Numbered from the stretch's first letter, positions 7,620 to 15,149 are shown. The stretch: DNA of 36,573 nucleotides from Chloroflexota bacterium (GCA_016208315.1 JACQYF010000079.1:1-36573); one strand, 5' to 3'. Notes: generated by a model not told the origin, from the letters alone. Numbers and translations are program-made.

Positions 7620-7706
7620 TCCGACGGTGATGTCGCCGTCGGACCTGCGTTACCGAAGGTGACGACTGCCTTTCAATGTGTTTGCCATTGATAGGCATTT
7701 TGTTTT
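7620..7706 (+). promoter_or_regulatory. Structured leader RNA, copy B, upstream of 14-haem cytochrome
   Basis: P1 pairs 7621-7629 with 7634-7642 (loop ATGT, with one more T-A pair outside). P2 pairs 7649-7653 with 7659-7663 (GTTAC/GTGAC, loop CGAAG). P3 is the terminator-like hairpin at 7667-7697. Compared with copy A at 2488-2575, P1 keeps pairing although four of its nine pairs have changed, while the P2 core and the 5' arm of P3 are almost identical. The cytochrome ATG follows 28 bases after the T-rich tail. Two copies before two respiratory units suggest one shared signal. Confidence 0.6.
7667..7706 (+). terminator. Terminator-like hairpin in leader B
   Basis: TGCCTTTCAATG (7667-7678) pairs with CATTGATAGGCA (7686-7697) with one mismatch in 12, loop of 7, then TTTTGTTTT. 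It stands before the coding region, so an attenuator is likely. Confidence 0.6.
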
Positions 7707-7734
7707 GCTCGTAAACCACCAGGAGGAGTGGAGC

Positions 7735-9681
7735 ATGACTCGTATTCGCGGATCGTGGCATCGGCTGCGCGCAATCACCGGACGCCAATGGGCCTTTGGC
7801 GGTATCACCGCCGTCGTTCTCTTGCTCGCGTTGGCGGGCACGCTTTATGGCTGGGAATATACCAACAGTCCGGCGTTCTGCGGCACGACCTGCCACACGA
7901 TGCCCCCGGAATACAACGCGTGGCAGCGATCCCCGCACGCCCGGGTCAGCTGCGTCGAGTGTCATCTCGGACGCGACATCATCACGACGACGTTCACCCG
8001 CAAGGCCGGCGACATTATGCATTTGATCCGTTATTCCAGCGGCCAATTCAAATTCCCGGTTCACGCCGACTCCATGCTGCCGGCGCGCGAATCGTGCGAG
8101 AAGTGCCACTGGCCGGAAAAGTTCTCAGGCGACCGCGCCGTCACCGTCAAGCGCTACGATAGCGACGAAAAGAACGCCCAGATCGCCACTTATCTGCTGC
8201 TGAAAACCGGCGGCGGGACGATGCGCGAAGGACGCGGGTTGGGCATTCACTGGCACATCGAGAACCAAGTCTACTTTGTCGCGACCGACGAACTGAAACA
8301 GAACATCCCGTGGGTTCAGGTCGTCGACCCCAATGGCAAGACCACCACGTACGTGGACGTCGAGAATCCACTCCCGGCAGATCAGGTCAATCGGCTCGAA
8401 AAGCGCCGGATGGATTGCATTGACTGCCACAACCGTATTTCGCACACCTTCCGCTCGCCCACGCAAGCCATTGACAACGCGCTCGCGCTCAAGCAGATTG
8501 ACGAGACGATTCCCTTCATCAAGAAAAAATCGGTCGAGGTCCTCTCCGCTTCTTATAGCAACTTTGCGGACGCGAACAAGGCGATTGAGCGGCTGGAGGG
8601 CTTTTATCAGCAGAACTATGCCGAATACTACAAGAGCCGCACCGCCCAAATCAAATCGGCGATTGATTTCCTAAAGACCACCTACCAATCCCTGGTGTTT
8701 CCGACTCAGGACCTTTCGTGGACGACCCACCCGGACAACATCGGTCACAAGGATTATCCCGGCTGCTTCCGCTGCCATGACGGCAAGCATTTGACGCAGG
8801 ACAATAAAGAGGCGATCCGCCTCGAGTGCAATATCTGCCACACGCTCCCCGAGGTGGCGACCGCCTCCAGTCCGGCACCGGTCATTTCGTTGATCAAGAC
8901 CGACGAGCCGGAATCGCACAAGCAAACGACCTGGCTCGCGCAGCATCGCACAGTGTTCGACTCGACCTGCCAGGCCTGTCACGACACGAACAACGCCGGC
9001 GGTCAAGACAATACTTCGTTTTGCTCCAACAGCGCGTGTCACGGGACTGAATGGCGCTTTGCCGGTTTGAACGCGGTTGGATTGGCCAAGGTGTTTCCAC
9101 CGCCGGTTTCGCGGCCCGGCGATCCGAACGTGACACCCAAGACCATCCCGCATCCCATCGGCGGAAATCCCGACTGCCAGATCTGCCACGCGCAGGCCAG
9201 TAAAGTGCGCCCTTACCCCGCCGACCATATCGGACGCAAGAATGAGGTTTGCCTTGCGTGCCACAAGCCCGCGATTCCCGCGCCATCCACCACGCCCACC
9301 GCAGGCACGACCGCGGCCGGCGCGCCGCCGCCGGTGACACACGACACGGCGGGGCGCACGCAGTGCTTGGGCTGTCACGGAACCGGGGCGGCGGGTGTGC
9401 CGCAAGTGCCCCAGTTCCACAAGGACGCGAACCTGGGCAACGACAAATGTCTCGCTTGCCACAAATCGGGCGTCGCCGCGCAGCCGACCACCGTCCCCAC
9501 CTCCGCGCCGACGACGACTGCGCCGGCGACCGGCGGTCCGAAGCGGATTCCCGCCAGCCACGCCGGGCGAACGGGGTGCGTGGTCTGCCACGCGCAAGGC
9601 ATCGCCGGCGCGCCCAAGTCGCCGCCCAACCACGCCGGCCGAACCGACGAAACGTGCAAGGCGTGCCACCAAGGGCCGTAG
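7735..9681 (+). CDS. Membrane-anchored multihaem cytochrome c, about 14 haems, NapC/NrfH-like
   Basis: The protein is 648 residues. ATG 7735 is preceded by AGGAGGAG at a good distance. Residues 19-39 form a membrane helix, followed by FCGTTCHT (48-55), a CX3CH variant site, and then CVECH. I count 12 standard CxxCH motifs plus two unusual ones: the CX3CH above and CSNSACH (CX4CH). Longer spacings can bind haem in some multihaem cytochromes, so 14 haems are possible but 12 are certain by motif. The C-terminal third has three copies of the GRTxCxxCH...CxxCH module (9148, 9334, 9547), joined by Pro/Ala/Thr-rich linkers. The protein probably extends the haem wire away from the membrane. It has its own leader and is followed by a promoter for the Rieske unit. 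Confidence 0.88.
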   Translation: MTRIRGSWHRLRAITGRQWAFGGITAVVLLLALAGTLYGWEYTNSPAFCGTTCHTMPPEYNAWQRSPHARVSCVECHLGRDIITTTFTRKAGDIMHLIRYSSGQFKFPVHADSMLPARESCEKCHWPEKFSGDRAVTVKRYDSDEKNAQIATYLLLKTGGGTMREGRGLGIHWHIENQVYFVATDELKQNIPWVQVVDPNGKTTTYVDVENPLPADQVNRLEKRRMDCIDCHNRISHTFRSPTQAIDNALALKQIDETIPFIKKKSVEVLSASYSNFADANKAIERLEGFYQQNYAEYYKSRTAQIKSAIDFLKTTYQSLVFPTQDLSWTTHPDNIGHKDYPGCFRCHDGKHLTQDNKEAIRLECNICHTLPEVATASSPAPVISLIKTDEPESHKQTTWLAQHRTVFDSTCQACHDTNNAGGQDNTSFCSNSACHGTEWRFAGLNAVGLAKVFPPPVSRPGDPNVTPKTIPHPIGGNPDCQICHAQASKVRPYPADHIGRKNEVCLACHKPAIPAPSTTPTAGTTAAGAPPPVTHDTAGRTQCLGCHGTGAAGVPQVPQFHKDANLGNDKCLACHKSGVAAQPTTVPTSAPTTTAPATGGPKRIPASHAGRTGCVVCHAQGIAGAPKSPPNHAGRTDETCKACHQGP

Positions 9682-9740
9682 CGCACATGACAGTTGTCCC
9701 TCAACCGTCGGTACATTCGTATCAACCTTATACAAAACCC

Positions 9741-9770
9741 TTGACACTGGAATCTCGCGCGCCTTATAAT
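9741..9770 (+). promoter_or_regulatory. Strong sigma-70-type promoter of the Rieske/cytochrome b operon
   Basis: TTGACA (9741-9746) and TATAAT (9765-9770), both perfect consensus, are separated by 18 bases. Transcription should start near 9777, giving a leader of about 130 bases before the Rieske ATG. Confidence 0.8.
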
Positions 9771-9821
9771 GGTATCACAAGCACTGAGGATGGTGTTTGC
9801 GCAAAGCTTTAGGGCGGAGAT

Positions 9822-9868
9822 CGCCTTTGACGCTCGCTTGATCGCGGTCGTCAAAGGCGTTTGTTTTT
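9822..9868 (+). terminator. Terminator-like hairpin in the leader of the Rieske operon
   Basis: CGCCTTTGACG (9822-9832) pairs perfectly with CGTCAAAGGCG (9849-9859) and is followed by TTTGTTTTT. It lies between the strong promoter and the Rieske ATG at 9910, again the layout of an attenuator. The sequence before it does not show the P1/P2 stems of leaders A and B. Confidence 0.7.
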
Positions 9869-9909
9869 GGCGTACGGCAACAACTCGCCGTTGCTGAGGA
9901 GGAATCCAC

Positions 9910-10386
9910 ATGGCGCAGAATGTAAACATGTTCGGCAAACGCTCTTCGCCCGAACCGGTGACGCGTCGCGGCTTTTTGCAGTGGGCGCTCGGCACGGCTT
10001 TCGTAGCCACGATTAGCGGCGTCGTCATCCCAATCATTGGATACCTGTGGCCGCCGGCGCGACGCGGCGCGGGCGGCGCGTCGCGCCTCCTCGTCGGCCC
10101 GGCGAAGGACCTGCCGGTGGGCCAAGCGAAGGTGCTGCCGGTAAATGACAAGCCCGTCATTGTCGTCAATACCGCGCAAGGCGGCATAAAGGCATTCTCC
10201 GCGATCTGCACCCATTTGGGCTGCGTGGTCGAATGGCACCAGAGCAAACAATACATTCTGTGTCCCTGCCACGATGGACGATTTAATGCGGTCACCGGCG
10301 CGGTCATTTCGGGCCCGCCGCCGTCGGCGCTGCCCGCCGTGCGCGTGTCGGTCGAGAACGGCGACATTTACGTGGGAGGCGCGTGA
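9910..10386 (+). CDS. Rieske iron-sulfur protein of a cytochrome bc/b6f-type complex
   Basis: The protein is 158 residues with GAGGAGG just before the ATG. An N-terminal TRRGFLQ and a hydrophobic helix (about 24-46) act as Tat-type signal and membrane anchor. CTHLGC (Cys100, His102, Cys105) and CPCH (Cys118 to His121) give the two Cys and two His ligands of the [2Fe-2S] cluster plus the disulfide pair. The length and a GPPP motif after the second box fit the bc1/b6f Rieske family. It accepts electrons from quinol at cytochrome b. No cytochrome c1 or f gene follows, so its partner is probably the 13-haem cytochrome of the same operon. Its TGA overlaps the ATG of the next gene. Confidence 0.93.
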   Translation: MAQNVNMFGKRSSPEPVTRRGFLQWALGTAFVATISGVVIPIIGYLWPPARRGAGGASRLLVGPAKDLPVGQAKVLPVNDKPVIVVNTAQGGIKAFSAICTHLGCVVEWHQSKQYILCPCHDGRFNAVTGAVISGPPPSALPAVRVSVENGDIYVGGA

Positions 10387-11078
10387 TGCAAAAAACGGTT
10401 TCCCGGCGACCCGCTGATTGGATCAATGCGCTCATTGACTGGATGGACGAACGCGTCGCCATTCGCCAAATCGTCGCGTATGCCATGCACGTTTCGATCC
10501 CGCGCAGCGCGCACACATTTTACCTCGGCGGAATTACGCTCTTCTTCTTCATCGTCCAGGCCATAACCGGCATTCTGCTCGCGCTCTACTATCACCCCAC
10601 GCCCGAGGCCGCGTACGACAGTATCCTGTTCATCATGAACGACGTCAACTTTGGGTGGCTCGTCCGCAGCGCCCACGCGTGGGGCGCGAACCTGATGATC
10701 GTCTTTTGCGTCCTACACCTACTGCGCGTTGTGGTGCAAGGCGCTTACCGCGCCCCGCGCGAAATGACCTGGCTGGTCGGCATCGGACTGTTACTCCTCA
10801 CCTTGGGCTTTGGCTTTACCGGCTACTTGCTGCCGTGGGATGAGCGCGCGTTTTGGGCCACGACGGTGGGCACGCAAATCGCCGGCTCGGTTCCTTTGAT
10901 CGGCAACTACATCCAGGATTTCTTGCGCGGCGGCCCCGACTTGAGCGCGTTGACGCTTTCGCGCTTTTTCGACGTGCACGTTTTGATTCTGCCGCTTTCG
11001 CTCGCCGGCGCGCTCGGCATCCACTTGCTCTTCATCCACCAACAAGGTCTGGCCGACCCGGAAGAAAGAGACGAGTAG
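10386..11078 (+). CDS. petB: Cytochrome b6-type subunit (N-terminal cytochrome b)
   Basis: The protein is 230 residues with four membrane helices. ATG 10386 shares a base with the Rieske stop and has GGGAGG 5 bases upstream. Haem ligands are His97 and His111 in the second helix (13 residues between) and His198 and His213 in the fourth (14 between). The 14-residue spacing in the last helix is the b6-type signature, against 13 in mitochondrial-type cytochrome b. PWDERAF follows the third helix. The region of the cysteine that binds the extra haem of photosynthetic b6 (near FYCLGG) reads FYLGG here, so that haem is not expected to be covalently held. The other half of cytochrome b is the separate gene at 11211. 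Confidence 0.92.
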   Translation: MQKTVSRRPADWINALIDWMDERVAIRQIVAYAMHVSIPRSAHTFYLGGITLFFFIVQAITGILLALYYHPTPEAAYDSILFIMNDVNFGWLVRSAHAWGANLMIVFCVLHLLRVVVQGAYRAPREMTWLVGIGLLLLTLGFGFTGYLLPWDERAFWATTVGTQIAGSVPLIGNYIQDFLRGGPDLSALTLSRFFDVHVLILPLSLAGALGIHLLFIHQQGLADPEERDE

Positions 11079-11206
11079 CAAGTCCGAAGTTGCAAGTGCC
11101 TAAAGTGTAAAGTAAAGAGAATGGGGTTGCAACTTCGCACTTGGCACTTGCCACTTTAGACACTTCCGACTTTAGGCATTTCTAACTTGCAACTTGACCT
11201 GGAGCA
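11079..11206. repeat. Dyad repeat of the AAGTTGCAAGTGCC/ACTTCGCACTT family
   Basis: Between the two cytochrome b genes, short units such as GAAGTTGCAAGTGCCTAAAGT are followed by their reverse complements (CACTTTAGACACTTCCGACT, GCAACTTG). The stretch can fold into a long imperfect hairpin. Related units stand at 15130-15222 and 34060-34105 and just after the second MvhD. Confidence 0.8.
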
Positions 11207-11210
11207 TCCC

Positions 11211-11675
11211 ATGGCTGAAGAAAAACCCAAGAAACAAAAACAACTCCTCCCCTTTTGGCCGCATTATTTGCTCAGCGAGTTCATTGCGTGGTACGTGATG
11301 TTGGCGGTCTTGATCGGTCTTGCCTCGCTGATGCCCGCCGAGCTGACGGCCAAGGCGGACCCATTCCGCACCCCGGCGGACACAAAACCCGAATGGTACT
11401 TTTTGTTTCTCTACCAACTCCTCAAAGACGCCGCGTTTCTCAGCGTAATCCATCCGGAGTTGCCCAAGCTCGCCGGCATCATATTACCGGGGATCGGTCT
11501 GGCGCTCCTCGCCCTCTTGCCATTCCTCGACCGCACGAAAAGGCGACCGGCGCGCGAACGACCGCTAATGCTTGCCATCGTCGTCATCATTTTGTTACTG
11601 ATCATTTTCCTGACGGTCAGAGGCACAGCGCACGAAGGCGTTACATATCTCGTTCCTCCACAAGGGTTGGTGTGA
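11211..11675 (+). CDS. petD: Cytochrome b6f subunit IV-like protein (C-terminal cytochrome b)
   Basis: The protein is 154 residues with three membrane helices. The ATG at 11211 is preceded by TGGAGC. KPEWYFLFLYQLLK (about 61-74) holds the PEWY motif of the quinol-oxidation site of all bc complexes. After it come two hydrophobic helices and a short basic link. The protein completes the split cytochrome b begun at 10386. The gap between the two genes is filled by a dyad repeat, yet the order Rieske, b6, subunit IV, cytochrome c stays intact, so a single operon is likely. The next gene starts 7 bases after its stop. Confidence 0.9.
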   Translation: MAEEKPKKQKQLLPFWPHYLLSEFIAWYVMLAVLIGLASLMPAELTAKADPFRTPADTKPEWYFLFLYQLLKDAAFLSVIHPELPKLAGIILPGIGLALLALLPFLDRTKRRPARERPLMLAIVVIILLLIIFLTVRGTAHEGVTYLVPPQGLV

Positions 11676-11682
11676 GGTCACA

Positions 11683-13353
11683 ATGAAGAGTCGCTTGGTC
11701 CGGATATTCTTGCTCATTGCGCTCGCGCTCGTACTGGGGTTGTTTTTGCCCTATCTCGTCGCGCACGCCAGTCCGCCTGCGCAAGGGGGCCCGCCCCCCA
11801 TCCCGCACGCGAAAGAAGGTCGAACCGATTGTCTCGCCTGCCACGAGAAAGGGCTGAGCGGCGCGCGCAAGGTCCCACCCGATCACGCCGGCCGCACGAA
11901 CGAAATGTGCGTGGCGTGCCATCAGGTCAAACCGGGCGCGCCCGCGGCAGGCGGCACTCCCGCGCCGTCCACCTCTGGCACAATCCCGACCATCCCGCAT
12001 ATCGTCGAAGGACGCGAACAATGCCTGGCGTGTCACCAGGCCGGCATCGGGGGCGCACCCAAAGTGCCCACGAACCACGCGGGTCGGACGAACGAGCAGT
12101 GCCGCACGTGCCACCAAGCCAAAGTGCTCCCTCCGGTCGTCGTTCCGACGCGCGTCGCGTCCTTGCCCAACCCGACCAACCAAAACACGTGCGCCGAGTG
12201 CCACACGACCCAAGGCGGCGCGAGCGCTGAAATCGTGGCGCAGCATGTTTCGAGCGTCCATGCGGCCCGCGGCGTCCAATGCGTCGCGTGCCACGGCGGT
12301 GATGCGACCAAAAAAGTCAAAGAAGAGGCCAAGTCCAAGACCGCGGGTTATGTCGGCAAGCCGAAAACGGCCGAGATTCCCGCGCTGTGCGCCAGTTGTC
12401 ACGCACGCGTGGAGCTGATGCGACAGTATGATCTCGCGACCGACCAGTATAGCCAATACCAGGTGAGCGTCCACGGCATCCAACTCGCGCAGGGCGATAA
12501 CAACGTGGCGACTTGCTTTGTCTGCCACGACGGTCACGCCACCAAAGAAGTGAACGATCCATCGTCGAACGTCTACCCACAAAATGTGCCGGCCTTGTGC
12601 GCCCGTTGTCATTCGAATACGCAACTCATGCAGCCGTACAGTATTCCGACGAATCAATTCGATTTGTATAGACAGAGCGTCCACGGCATCGCGCTGCTGC
12701 AACGACAAGACCCCCGGGCGCCCTCGTGCGCCACGTGCCACGGCACGCATGGCGCGGCGCCGCCCGGCTTTTCAGAGGTGGCGAACGTCTGCGGCAGTTG
12801 CCACAGTGCAACCCAAGATTACTTTTTAAAGAGCCAACATGCGAGCAACGCGCCGGGGACGCCCAAGTGCGTCACCTGTCACGGCCGCTACGACGTGGGG
12901 CCCGCGAGCGAAGCGATGTTCGCCGACTCGGGGACGCGTGGCTGCCGGAGTTGCCATGCGCCGAATTCACCGCAAGCCGCGACCATCCAGCAGCTAGCCG
13001 ACGCGATCACCACCAGCGCCAAAGCGTATGACGACGCCACCCTCGCGATCCAGCGCGCTGCCGGCACGGGTTTGATCGTCGCGCCGGAACAGGCCAAGCT
13101 GGCCGACGCAAAGACGAACCTCATCACCGCGCGCGCCGCGCAGCACACACTCGGTCTGGACACCGTTAAAGAGAAAACCACCAAGGCGACGGACATTTCC
13201 AAACAAGTGCAAGCCAATGCGGAAAAAGCCATCGGCGAAAGTGTCATTCGCCGTCAGGCCATGGTCATCGGTTTGTTCGTGGCGGCCATCGCGATTGGCA
13301 GTTTGTACCTGATCCGCCGCGAGCTGTACCGGCAACTGCCGCCAAAGGCATAG
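11683..13353 (+). CDS. Exported 13-haem cytochrome c with C-terminal membrane helix
   Basis: The protein is 556 residues with 13 CxxCH motifs. Residues 1-30 form a signal peptide and residues 527-544 a C-terminal membrane helix, so the haem domain lies outside and is tethered at its end. The first four haems lie in two copies of the module HxxEGRxxCLACH...PxxHAGRTNExCxxCH (11800 and 11992). Two later pairs share the pattern (Y/L)xxSVHGIxL...CxxCHxxH. It sits where cytochrome c1 or f would be encoded, directly after Rieske, b6 and subunit IV. It is therefore the likely electron acceptor of that complex, and could pass electrons to the two 14-haem proteins or further out. A region of about 100 residues before the helix has no haem and looks helical. 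Confidence 0.9.
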   Translation: MKSRLVRIFLLIALALVLGLFLPYLVAHASPPAQGGPPPIPHAKEGRTDCLACHEKGLSGARKVPPDHAGRTNEMCVACHQVKPGAPAAGGTPAPSTSGTIPTIPHIVEGREQCLACHQAGIGGAPKVPTNHAGRTNEQCRTCHQAKVLPPVVVPTRVASLPNPTNQNTCAECHTTQGGASAEIVAQHVSSVHAARGVQCVACHGGDATKKVKEEAKSKTAGYVGKPKTAEIPALCASCHARVELMRQYDLATDQYSQYQVSVHGIQLAQGDNNVATCFVCHDGHATKEVNDPSSNVYPQNVPALCARCHSNTQLMQPYSIPTNQFDLYRQSVHGIALLQRQDPRAPSCATCHGTHGAAPPGFSEVANVCGSCHSATQDYFLKSQHASNAPGTPKCVTCHGRYDVGPASEAMFADSGTRGCRSCHAPNSPQAATIQQLADAITTSAKAYDDATLAIQRAAGTGLIVAPEQAKLADAKTNLITARAAQHTLGLDTVKEKTTKATDISKQVQANAEKAIGESVIRRQAMVIGLFVAAIAIGSLYLIRRELYRQLPPKA

Positions 13354-13400
13354 TTCGCCCAAACGACAGACCGCGGGTAGCCGCGTGCATAGAGTCTTGA

Positions 13401-13461
13401 ACGTGCGACGCACCTCGCCGCCTCCGCTTCACTTCGGGGGTCTACGAGGTGCGTCGCACGT
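13401..13461 (+). terminator. Long hairpin after the 13-haem cytochrome gene
   Basis: A perfect 17-bp stem (ACGTGCGACGCACCTCG at 13401-13417, its complement at 13445-13461) encloses a 27-base loop that can also fold. Only GTTTAT follows, so it is a weak intrinsic terminator or a repeat. Its place at the end of the respiratory operon suggests termination. Confidence 0.5.
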
Positions 13462-13474
13462 GTTTATGCGCTGA

Positions 13475-13503
13475 TTGCCAATCTGACCAATTTATGCTAT
13501 ACA
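13475..13503 (+). promoter_or_regulatory. Promoter of the dodecin gene
   Basis: TTGCCA (13475-13480), a 17-base spacer and TATACA (13498-13503). The transcript would have a leader of about 90 bases before the dodecin ATG at 13598. Confidence 0.5.
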
Positions 13504-13597
13504 GGGTTTGGCGTCATCTTTCCTCTTTAGACCATAGGACTCGCGGTCAAGACTTGACCGCCATTCAGTCTGTCCCATTGGACAGGGGGAGGGCAAA

Positions 13598-13813
13598 ATG
13601 ACAGAAAGTGTCTACAAGGTGATCGAGCTGGTCGGCACGAGCACCGAGTCGTGGGAGAAAGCGGCAGCGGCGGCGGTGCAAATGGCGGCCGCGTCCCTGC
13701 GGGACCTCCGCGTCGCCGAGGTCGTCGAGTTGGACATGCACCTTGAAGAGGGCAAGGTCGTCGCCTATCGCGCCAAGGTGAAGGTCTCGTTCAAGTACGA
13801 ACGCGAGCCGTAG
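13598..13813 (+). CDS. Dodecin, flavin-binding storage protein
   Basis: The protein is 71 residues. MTESVYKVIELVGTSTESWE and the following Ala-rich helix, then LRVAEVVELDMHLEEGKVVAYRAKVKVSF, follow the beta-alpha-beta-beta dodecin fold over its whole usual length. Dodecins form hollow dodecamers that bind flavin dimers and buffer free flavin in the cytoplasm. The conserved tryptophan that stacks on the flavin is probably Trp19 within the 'SWE' segment. A strong ribosome-binding site (GGGGGAGGG) stands 7 bases before the ATG. The gene has its own promoter and is followed by a hairpin, so it is probably a single-gene unit. Confidence 0.92.
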   Translation: MTESVYKVIELVGTSTESWEKAAAAAVQMAAASLRDLRVAEVVELDMHLEEGKVVAYRAKVKVSFKYEREP

Positions 13814-13834
13814 CCGAAGCTCGGGTTCGTTGCG

Positions 13835-13871
13835 TCTCCAGCGCCTGGGATTGTTTTGCAGGCGCTGGAGA
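13835..13871 (+). terminator. Hairpin after dodecin
   Basis: TCTCCAGCGCCTG (13835-13847) pairs perfectly with 13859-13871 around an 11-base loop. A T run is present only inside the loop, so intrinsic termination is weakly supported. Confidence 0.45.
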
Positions 13872-13956
13872 GCCAACTGCATTCTCAGGATTCGCGGGAC
13901 AATGTGCCCGCGTGATTTTTGCGCGCGCACGGCGCAGACGCAGATGCAACGCAAGG

Positions 13957-14529
13957 ATGGCAAAGATCAGTTTCAACCCAAGCTCTAATCCCTACGGGAC
14001 GCTTCGCAGTCTCCAATCCCGAATCACTCGCCGCGGCGCGATGGCCGTGGTCCTGTCGCCCGATCGTCAGAAGGTGTTATTGCTGCGCCGCGAGTTTCTA
14101 GTGCTCTGGGACCTGCCAGGCGGCGGCGTCGAAAAGAATGAAAAGGCGGAGCGCGCGGCCGTCCGCGAGACGCACGAGGAGACCGGCTACGAGATCGAGC
14201 TTGATTGCCTGGTCGGCCGCTATACCCACCAATCCGTCTACGGGCGCGGCGACCAACTCACGCTCGCGTTTCGCGGGCACATCGTCGGCGGCAAGCCCAA
14301 GCATTTCGGCCTCGAGACGATGGGCCTGCGCTGGTTCCCCGTCGAACGATTGCCGCACAGCTTGGAAGGGCTGCATCGTCAAATTATCGCCGACGCGTTG
14401 GCAAATGCGCCCGAGCCATTTCAACGCCATCTCCCTTTCCCGCGCTGGAAGTTGTATCCGGCACGCGTCGTGTTTTTTGTTTTCCGCTGGATCAATAACG
14501 TGATTCGGTTGGTATTGCGACATGGATAA
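13957..14529 (+). CDS. NUDIX hydrolase
   Basis: The protein is 190 residues from ATG 13957; GTG 13912 would add 15 Arg-rich residues, and neither start has a convincing ribosome-binding site. The NUDIX box GX5EX7REX2EEXG is complete from about residue 57, spanning GGVEKNEKAE, RAAVRETHEE and TGYE. It binds the metal that helps cut a nucleoside diphosphate linked to another group. The strand before it (AVVLSPDRQKVLLLRRE, then LWDLPGG) fits the family. The C-terminal 60 residues end in a basic and hydrophobic tail (ARVVFFVFRWINNVIRLVL) that could touch the membrane. Substrate unknown. A GAGTGGGAGAGGGGGAG dyad repeat begins over its stop codon. Confidence 0.85.
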   Translation: MAKISFNPSSNPYGTLRSLQSRITRRGAMAVVLSPDRQKVLLLRREFLVLWDLPGGGVEKNEKAERAAVRETHEETGYEIELDCLVGRYTHQSVYGRGDQLTLAFRGHIVGGKPKHFGLETMGLRWFPVERLPHSLEGLHRQIIADALANAPEPFQRHLPFPRWKLYPARVVFFVFRWINNVIRLVLRHG

Positions 14530-14600
14530 GAGTGGGAGAGGGGGAGAGTGGGAGAGGGGGAGACCGTTCTCCCCCTCTCCCACTCTCCCCCTCTATCTCG
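14528..14600. repeat. GAGTGGGAGAGGGGGAG dyad repeat
   Basis: Two direct copies of GAGTGGGAGAGGGGGAGA are followed by the inverted form, giving a near-perfect hairpin of about 30 bp that starts at the NUDIX stop codon. The 16-base end TCTCCCCCTCTATCTC (14584-14599) occurs again, identically, at 31020-31035 inside the large HdrA coding region. Confidence 0.85.
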
Positions 14601-14615
14601 AACTGAGGTGAGACA

Positions 14616-15149
14616 ATGATTCTCCGCGGTCGCGTGTGGAAATATGGTGATGACGTAAACACAGATGTGATTTTCCCCGGCAAATACACCTACACGGTGA
14701 CCGATCCGAGCGAGCAGGCCAAGCACGCGCTCGAAGACCTCGATCCGACGTTCGCGGGCAACGTGCAGCCGGGCGATATTATTGTTGCGGGAAAGAATTG
14801 GGGCAACGGTTCGTCCCGCGAGCAAGCCGTGGGCTGCTTGAAATATTCCGGCGTCACCGCGATCATCGCCAAATCATTCGCGCGCATCTACTTTCGCAAC
14901 GCGGTCAACAACGGTCTCGTGCCCATCGTCTGCGCGCCGGCCGTGGACGCCATCCAAAACGGCGAGACCATCGCCATTGATTTGGACGCGCACACCATTC
15001 GCTGCGCGGCCGGCGCGTTCGATTTTCCCGCGCTCTCGCCGTCGCTCTTGACGATCATCGAAACCGGCGGCTTGATTCCCATGCTGCGCCGCAAACTCGG
15101 CACGGAACATCTGCCGATGCCGGAGATCAAGGGGGAAGTTGGAAGTTAG
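14616..15149 (+). CDS. leuD: 3-isopropylmalate/homoaconitate dehydratase small subunit (LeuD-like)
   Basis: The protein is 177 residues. [14 protein letters not shown] (11-24) and [13 protein letters not shown] (59-71) are the two signature blocks of aconitase-family swivel subunits; the Ser-Ser-Arg binds the substrate carboxylate. The length fits the bacterial/archaeal LeuD type. GAGGTGAGAC stands before the ATG. The last residues (GEVGS) are encoded by the beginning of a dyad repeat, so the natural C-terminus may have been replaced. The catalytic large subunit with the Fe-S cluster is not in the window, which is unusual because leuC and leuD are commonly adjacent. The dehydrogenase that follows points to leucine synthesis or a related 2-oxoacid chain-elongation pathway. 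Confidence 0.82.
   Translation: MILRGRVWKYGDDVNTDVIFPGKYTYTVTDPSEQAKHALEDLDPTFAGNVQPGDIIVAGKNWGNGSSREQAVGCLKYSGVTAIIAKSFARIYFRNAVNNGLVPIVCAPAVDAIQNGETIAIDLDAHTIRCAAGAFDFPALSPSLLTIIETGGLIPMLRRKLGTEHLPMPEIKGEVGS

Noticed and set aside
9777..9868. c-di-GMP (GEMM) riboswitch before the Rieske gene
   Set aside because: Only a short GCAAAGC-NNN-GGG resemblance exists. The tetraloop-receptor and the second conserved half of GEMM are missing.
10386..11675. Cytochrome b broken into two genes by a mutation
   Set aside because: A split into a four-helix b6 part and a three-helix subunit IV is the normal arrangement in b6f-type complexes, and both parts are complete.
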